Positions 4,902-8,714 of a DNA stretch of 8,714 bases are shown piece by piece; within the stretch, counting starts at the first letter, position 1; every line of letters begins with the position of its first letter. Where the stretch lies: positions 1-8,714 of the forward strand of contig CANFCA010000031.1 in the NCBI GenBank assembly GCA_947445045.1. The letters run 5' to 3'. The notes under the pieces are model-generated. The model saw only the letters and a list, made by a program, of their open reading frames with translations, made no database searches and was not told the origin of the DNA. The translations under genes and the position numbers were made by a program. This stretch comes from Gallionellaceae bacterium. GTDB lineage: Bacteria; Pseudomonadota; Gammaproteobacteria; Burkholderiales; Gallionellaceae.

Positions 4902-5606
4902 TTAAGCATCTCCAAGCAGATATTGTTTCCGTTCCGAATCAGGAAATCTTTCTATCGCATAACGCAACATGGTGCGCGGCATTGATTTGTAACAGGCTAG
5001 TAGGAAGTTTCTTCCTACCTCTTCATCGCGTTTTCCTATCTCCCTGAGCATCCATCCGACGGCTTTATGGATCAGGTCTTCTTCATCGTCTAAAAGTTGC
5101 GTTGCCAGCTTTAGTGCATCATCGAACTGGTTATTCTTGATGAAATAAAAGGTGGCGATGATGGCGATACGCCTCTCCCAGAGACTGCTGGACTTGACAA
5201 GCTTATATAGTATTAGCCGATCATGTGACTCAAGATATCGGCCGACGATTTGGCTGGCTGAGCTGTCCACTAGGTCCCAGTTGTTGATATGGAATGTGTT
5301 GTTCAAGTATAGCCAGTAGATGGCAGCCCTCTCCGCGTCGTTACCCTTATCAAACTTACGAACCAAAAGCAGTAGTGCGAACAGGCGTTCTTCATGAAAC
5401 TCAGAGGCCAACAATTGTCGAGCGTCTTCTAGGGTGGCGGACTCGTATTTTTTAAGTTGCACCCTTAGAACAGGAACGCGAATACCTAGGAACCGGTCAC
5501 CCTCGCCGTACTCGCCAGGCCCAGTCTTGAAATAGCGTTGTGCCTGCGCAGCAAGTTCAGGGTTGGCCAGACTTTTTAGGTCCCTGCTGATCTGTTGTGT
5601 TGTCAT
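4902..5606 (-). CDS. alkD: AlkD-family DNA alkylation repair glycosylase
   Basis: This enzyme is made of HEAT-like helical repeats and excises alkylated purines such as 3-methyladenine and 7-methylguanine without flipping the base out. The 234 residues fit the family. Active-site residues known from Bacillus cereus AlkD can be located: Trp110 and Asp114 in NNWDLVD (Trp109/Asp113 there), Arg in LWERR (142-146; Arg148 there), and Trp185 in KAVGWMLREIGKR (Trp187 there). EERLFALLLLVRKF (72-85) is a typical helical repeat. The ATG at 5606 is preferred, giving MTTQQISRDL; the frame also extends to a TTG at 5630, adding eight residues without better ribosome-binding support. The gene stands alone with gaps of over 100 bases on both sides. 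It looks intact and functional. Confidence 0.9.
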   Translation of the reverse strand: MTTQQISRDLKSLANPELAAQAQRYFKTGPGEYGEGDRFLGIRVPVLRVQLKKYESATLEDARQLLASEFHEERLFALLLLVRKFDKGNDAERAAIYWLYLNNTFHINNWDLVDSSASQIVGRYLESHDRLILYKLVKSSSLWERRIAIIATFYFIKNNQFDDALKLATQLLDDEEDLIHKAVGWMLREIGKRDEEVGRNFLLACYKSMPRTMLRYAIERFPDSERKQYLLGDA

Positions 5607-5723
5607 AGAACTGCTGTCAAATAGGTACAACTCGTTGAGAGTATTTTTGCATCACACGTGCGTGCATCATCGGCTGTAAATTCTGCATTTATACTAGTTG
5701 ACCATTTGCTTGTGGCCGAACGT

Positions 5724-5771
5724 TTAACAAGCTAAGGTCAGATTTTATATGAGACTACAGCCATTTGTTAA
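5724..5771. repeat. 7-bp inverted repeat in the gap upstream of alkD
   Basis: TTAACAA (5724-5730) and TTGTTAA (5765-5771) are perfect inverted arms 34 bases apart, between the lipoprotein gene and alkD. A second overlapping dyad, GCTTGT/ACAAGC (5708-5713 and 5727-5732), shares the middle arm, so alternative pairings are possible. No function is assigned. Confidence 0.3.
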
Positions 5772-5797
5772 TTGCTAAATCCCGTTCAAACTCTCAG

Positions 5798-6010
5798 TTA
5801 TTTTGCTCCCAACTCTTTCTCTTTCTTGTAATCGTCATAGCTTGTATTGATTTTGCTTAAACACCTGTCGCTCTCGATTTTGTCAGGAATAAGTAGGCAT
5901 TGGTTACGTTGATATGCCTGACCAGTACTATAAAGCTGCTGTGAGGTGCAGCCAGAAAATAGAACAAAAATAATTGAGAGGAAGGCTACGTTCGAATACC
6001 TCTGAATCAA
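5798..6010 (-). CDS. Small putative lipoprotein
   Basis: The TTG at 6010 is preferred because GAGGAG (6017-6022) lies six bases before it. The product is then 70 residues, with a standard lipoprotein signal: a basic start MIQRYS, a hydrophobic stretch NVAFLSIIFVLF, and FSG before Cys21, where signal peptidase II would cut. The mature part is about 50 residues, charged at its end (YDDYKKEKE), with two further cysteines, Cys38 and Cys50, in QRNQC and SDRC, that could form a disulfide. An ATG at 6067 would add 19 residues before the signal and has no such ribosome binding site. It is probably anchored in an envelope membrane. I do not know its function; small lipoproteins with this QRN...RC...SYDDY pattern are commonly annotated as hypothetical. 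Confidence 0.7.
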   Translation of the reverse strand: MIQRYSNVAFLSIIFVLFSGCTSQQLYSTGQAYQRNQCLLIPDKIESDRCLSKINTSYDDYKKEKELGAK

Positions 6011-6186
6011 AATTTGCTCCTCACAAATAAATGCATGAAATTGTGCTTTAGTTGCAACTAAGCGCAACTACAAATGACCGGAATTGGCACGAGGCTGCTG
6101 TTTAGTCATTGTAACTACCAGTCCGAAAGCCGTCATTCAAATGCAACTCCATGGATTAAAATCCTAACTCCCCAAACATGTAGAAT

Positions 6187-6594
6187 TCACTGATTTGCTT
6201 CGACGTGCTTTGCAAAATTATTCAGGATTGCCTGCCATCCTTGACGCTGTTGCTCAAGGGGATTTTCGGATTCAGCATCGAACGTGACACGCACTTTTAC
6301 ATTGCTAGTACCGGCTATGAATTCAACTGCTCCCGATCGGTCTCCGAACGAATACTCGATTAACTCGTTTGGGGTAATTTTGGTGTATGTTCCTGCAAAG
6401 TCAAAACCGAAGCTACCGTCTTTGGCTTCCATGCGAGATGTAAATTCTCCGCCCACACGCAAATCAACAGTGGATTTGGTCGTGTGCCAATCGTCAGAAG
6501 CAGTATTCCATTGCATGATGTCGTTTGGGGTTGTATATGCGCTCCAGACTTTTGCAATGGGCGCACTGACGGTGGTTTCAACGGTAATTTTCAA
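6187..6594 (-). CDS. SRPBCC / AHSA1-like domain protein
   Basis: This 135-residue protein spans one START-like (SRPBCC, Bet v1-like) domain of the AHSA1 type, a helix-grip fold enclosing a hydrophobic cavity. It shows the typical opening strand VETTVSAPIAKVWSAYTTP, then MQWNTASDDW, GGEFTSRME, and the closing helix QGWQAILNNFAKHVE. The ligand is unknown; the family includes lipid-binding and stress-related proteins, and the name Hsp90 activator is inherited from a eukaryotic relative and should not be taken as function. The first codon is TTG at 6592-6594, supported by AAGGA (6603-6607) eight bases upstream and by the family's start at the first strand. No upstream ATG in frame gives a better start. 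It stands alone, 176 bases before the lipoprotein gene. Confidence 0.85.
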   Translation of the reverse strand: MKITVETTVSAPIAKVWSAYTTPNDIMQWNTASDDWHTTKSTVDLRVGGEFTSRMEAKDGSFGFDFAGTYTKITPNELIEYSFGDRSGAVEFIAGTSNVKVRVTFDAESENPLEQQRQGWQAILNNFAKHVEANQ

Positions 6595-6626
6595 GGTACG
6601 ATTCCTTAAAGTTAGAAATAGTGAAG

Positions 6627-6640
6627 GTATTGAAAAATAC
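6627..6640. repeat. Small hairpin in the leader of the SRPBCC gene
   Basis: GTATT and AATAC pair around a GAAA (plus strand) centre, 33 bases upstream of the TTG start. In the mRNA this would be a 5-bp hairpin with a UUUC loop. It is short and may be chance; no regulatory role can be shown. Confidence 0.2.
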
Positions 6641-6850
6641 TAACCTATCATGCTGAATTGTGCCAATTGGAAGGTCGAAATGAAGCTCCGCTCGCACTGA
6701 ACTGCTATTTTGCCATTGTAATAGCCTTCCCAAAGTGGACGCTGAAATTTTGCAATCGAGCTAATTTATTCACCTTGGCATGAATCTCTTAAAATATTTT
6801 ATCGATTGTGAGAACTCGACTAACGTCGGAAGGCTCTACGCTTTTCCACT

Positions 6851-8215
6851 CTACCGAATCCACACCGTCTTCGCATTCACAAATTCATACATCCCCAGCT
6901 TTGACAACTCGCGCCCGAAGCCAGAAGCCTTCATGCCACCGAACGGTAGGCGCGGATCGGATTTGACCATGCCATTAATGAAGGTGCAACCAGCTTGAAT
7001 CCGGGCAGCCAACTGTTCGGCCCGCCCCGCGTCTTTGCTCCAGATTGATGAGCCGAGCCCGAAGCGGGTTTCGTTGGCTATTTGCAGCGCATCTTCTTCG
7101 TTCGTGGCGCGAATCATGATCGCCACTGGTCCGAATAACTCTTCGTGGTAAGCGCGGGTTTTGGCTGTGACACGATCCAGGATGGAGGGCTGGTAAAAAA
7201 AACCGTCTCGTTCGACCGGCTTGCAGCCAGTCACCGCCACTGCGCCTTGCGCGAGGGAATCGCTGACTTGACTATGCAGTGAGTCACGCAGGTCGAGGCG
7301 CGCCATGGGACCAATTTGCGTGGCATCATTCATCGGGTCGCCGAGCTTGAGCGCTTCCACTTTGATTGTTAACTGGTGCAGGAACTCGTCCGCGATTTGC
7401 GGCACGACGATGAAGCGTTTGGCGGCAATACACGATTGCCCGCAATTTAAGAAGCGCGAGGTCACCGCCATATTGACGGCCAATTCCAAATCCGCGTCGT
7501 GTAGCACGATGAATGGATCGGAGCCGCCTAACTCCAGCACGCATTTTTTCAGATGCTGACCGGCGCCCGCCGCCACTCTGCGTCCTGCGGCTTCCGATCC
7601 GGTGATCGTAACCGCATGCACATGCGGGCTGGCGATTGCGTCGGCTGCTTGCTCGACCTCGATCATCAAGTTCGTAAACACACCCTCCGGAAAACCGCAA
7701 TCAAGGAAGACGGCTTCTATGGAGAGTGCGCACTGCGGCACATTCGGCGCATGTTTCAGCACCACCGCGTTGCCCGCCATCAAGGCAGGGACGGCGGCGC
7801 GGAATACTTGCCAGAAGGGGAAATTCCACGGCATGATGGCCAACACCACACCGAGCGAGTAATACGCGACATAGCTTTTACCGGCATCCGATTCCACCAA
7901 ATCGGCACGCAGGAAATCCCCAACATGTTGCGCATAGTAGTCGCAAGTACCGGCGCACTTTTCGACTTCTGCACGTGCTTCGCGCAGCGGTTTGCCCATT
8001 TCCTGTGTGATGAGAATCGCGTATCGGTCACGCTGTGCTTGTAAATGCATCGCCACATCGCGCAACACTTCTGCACGCCGGGAAAGAGTTGTTTGAGCCC
8101 AGGCTTGCTGTGCGATGTGGGCTTTTTCCAGGACTTGTTCCAAACGCTGAACATCCAAACAGGCATGGGTCTGAATCACTTGATTGTTGGTGGGGTTTAG
8201 GCTCACAAAGGGCAT
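6851..8215 (-). CDS. sad: NAD(P)-dependent succinate-semialdehyde dehydrogenase, Sad type
   Basis: This enzyme oxidises succinate semialdehyde to succinate, completing 4-aminobutyrate degradation into the TCA cycle. The 454 residues follow E. coli Sad (YneI, 462) closely, with shared runs such as LAIMPWNFP, LKHAPNV, VLELGGSDPFIV, MARLDLRD and SGFGRELS. Catalytic residues are in place: Asn131 in PWNFP, Lys154 for the cofactor, the GSEAAG loop (206-211), general base Glu228 in LELGG, nucleophile Cys262 in GQSC, and Glu359 in EELFGP. Lys154 followed by His-Ala-Pro, rather than the KPAS of GabD, also supports the Sad branch. The ATG at 8215 begins exactly where the family does; the ribosome binding site is weak. 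It stands alone, with no GABA transaminase nearby, so other aldehydes may be the true substrates. Confidence 0.93.
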   Translation of the reverse strand: MPFVSLNPTNNQVIQTHACLDVQRLEQVLEKAHIAQQAWAQTTLSRRAEVLRDVAMHLQAQRDRYAILITQEMGKPLREARAEVEKCAGTCDYYAQHVGDFLRADLVESDAGKSYVAYYSLGVVLAIMPWNFPFWQVFRAAVPALMAGNAVVLKHAPNVPQCALSIEAVFLDCGFPEGVFTNLMIEVEQAADAIASPHVHAVTITGSEAAGRRVAAGAGQHLKKCVLELGGSDPFIVLHDADLELAVNMAVTSRFLNCGQSCIAAKRFIVVPQIADEFLHQLTIKVEALKLGDPMNDATQIGPMARLDLRDSLHSQVSDSLAQGAVAVTGCKPVERDGFFYQPSILDRVTAKTRAYHEELFGPVAIMIRATNEEDALQIANETRFGLGSSIWSKDAGRAEQLAARIQAGCTFINGMVKSDPRLPFGGMKASGFGRELSKLGMYEFVNAKTVWIR

Positions 8216-8279
8216 GGCGGTTATCCGATGATCATATTTAATGCACCATTATCCATGAGGTGGATTTACAAAATATGCC

Positions 8280-8307
8280 AAATTATCTAACCAATCTTGA
8301 TTGTCCA
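8280..8307 (-). promoter_or_regulatory. Possible promoter of the sad-like gene
   Basis: On the minus strand TGGACA (8302-8307) is followed after 16 bases by TAATTT (8280-8285), each resembling the sigma-70 consensus. It lies about 65 bases upstream of the start codon. In AT-rich intergenic DNA such matches are common, so support is weak. Confidence 0.3.
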
Positions 8308-8470
8308 CTGTTGGTACTTTGTTAAGATTTGATCAAGCATTTTATCTGCAACAAAGCGGTATCTGAATAAATTAGAAGAAGCTGTTATATCCATCTGAAA
8401 AAATATGATTCAATTTGATATTCAACAGCCGACTTCGTTAGAAGTTCAATTAGTCAGCGGTAAGGTTGAT

Positions 8471-8714
8471 TCATTTATTGACTGGCTGTGAAAGAAATAA
8501 CTCAATGGCTTGCAGAAGTTTTGGATCGTTGGGCTGCAGGCTTGCGGAAAAAGACTGCACAGTGTTCCCGTCACGACTGACAAGGTATTTGTGGAAATTC
8601 CATTCAGGTGTTTCGCCAGTTGCAGCAATTAACTGTGCAAAGACAGGGTTGGCATTGTCCTTTTTCACCCCAGACTTTTCCATCATTGGGAATTTCACGT
8701 TGTAAGTGAGTTTA
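8471..8714 (-). CDS. Glutathione peroxidase, C-terminal part (cut by window edge)
   Basis: The frame runs off the right edge of the window; 80 residues are visible, beginning KLTYNVKFPMMEK. This is the second half of a bacterial glutathione peroxidase (GpxA/BtuE family), a thioredoxin-fold enzyme that reduces hydroperoxides with glutathione or thioredoxin. The conserved block PEWNFHKYLVSRDG holds the Trp and Asn of the catalytic tetrad; the peroxidatic Cys (or Sec) and the Gln lie beyond the window. The variable loop between FPMMEK and PEWNF is short, as in monomeric bacterial forms. The C-terminus, LQPNDPKLLQAIELFLSQ, is normal. A GTG at 8698 is internal, not the start. The sad-like gene follows after 255 bases, too far to assume an operon. 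Confidence 0.92.
   Translation of the reverse strand, partial: KLTYNVKFPMMEKSGVKKDNANPVFAQLIAATGETPEWNFHKYLVSRDGNTVQSFSASLQPNDPKLLQAIELFLSQPVNK

Noticed and set aside
5722..5771. Integron attC-like site (GTTTAAC at one end, GTTAATT at the other)
   Set aside because: The inner L'' and L' segments are not complementary and the terminal box does not fit GTTRRRY; no other cassette junctions resemble it.
6082..6098. Sigma-54 promoter (TTGGCACGAGGCTGCT)
   Set aside because: The GG to GC distance is one base short of the required ten, and no plus-strand gene follows. A similar TTGGCAC upstream of the SRPBCC gene has the same spacing fault.
7305..8044. Plus-strand open frames across the aldehyde dehydrogenase gene
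   Set aside because: They are antisense shadows of a gene with full catalytic motifs, a side effect of its codon composition.
8405..8491. 28-codon plus-strand ORF downstream of the glutathione peroxidase
   Set aside because: It has no ribosome binding site, no similarity, and overlaps the peroxidase end antisense; probably chance.

Overview
The window looks like an accessory-rich stretch of a proteobacterial chromosome, most plausibly a betaproteobacterium (Nitrosomonadales or Methylophilales-like). This placement is inferred from the style of the proteins (beta-class GST, cytoplasmic FrnE-type DsbA, Sad-type succinate-semialdehyde dehydrogenase, BrnTA), moderate GC and Shine-Dalgarno use. 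No rRNA or housekeeping gene is present to fix the taxonomy.

Left part (1-2000): the last 24 codons of an unidentified gene are followed, on the minus strand, by what looks like the 3' half of a tRNA-Val(CAC). This is the kind of scar left by an integrated island. Just inside it, a near-consensus promoter drives two overlapping genes: an Xre-type HTH protein and an AbiEii/MenT-type nucleotidyltransferase toxin, a probable toxin-antitoxin pair. Beyond the toxin lies a truncated SRAP (YedK/HMCES-like) gene on the opposite strand that keeps Cys2 and the Asn of the active site but loses the second half of the domain. This part therefore shows insertion and deletion.

Middle (2000-4540): a two-gene plus-strand redox operon (gstA, then a FrnE-like DsbA-family gene) converges on a minus-strand brnT-brnA type II toxin-antitoxin operon. 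Upstream of brnT is the only long gap, about 530 bp of AT-rich sequence. It holds a likely brnT operator-like dyad, a perfect DnaA box paired with a one-mismatch box in a tight inverted repeat, and one possible micro-ORF.

Right part (4535-8714): all genes are on the minus strand with separate intergenic gaps: a stand-alone BFD-like [2Fe-2S] protein, an AlkD-type DNA glycosylase with its catalytic residues, a small lipoprotein and an SRPBCC/AHSA1 protein (both probably starting at TTG), a Sad-type succinate-semialdehyde dehydrogenase, and the C-terminal part of a glutathione peroxidase cut by the window edge.

Taken together, the window combines two toxin-antitoxin modules with several genes for thiol/peroxide stress and alkylation damage. 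I see no CRISPR array, insertion sequence or complete tRNA. The clearest leads are the tRNA-like scar next to the Xre/AbiEii pair and the paired DnaA boxes in the long gap.
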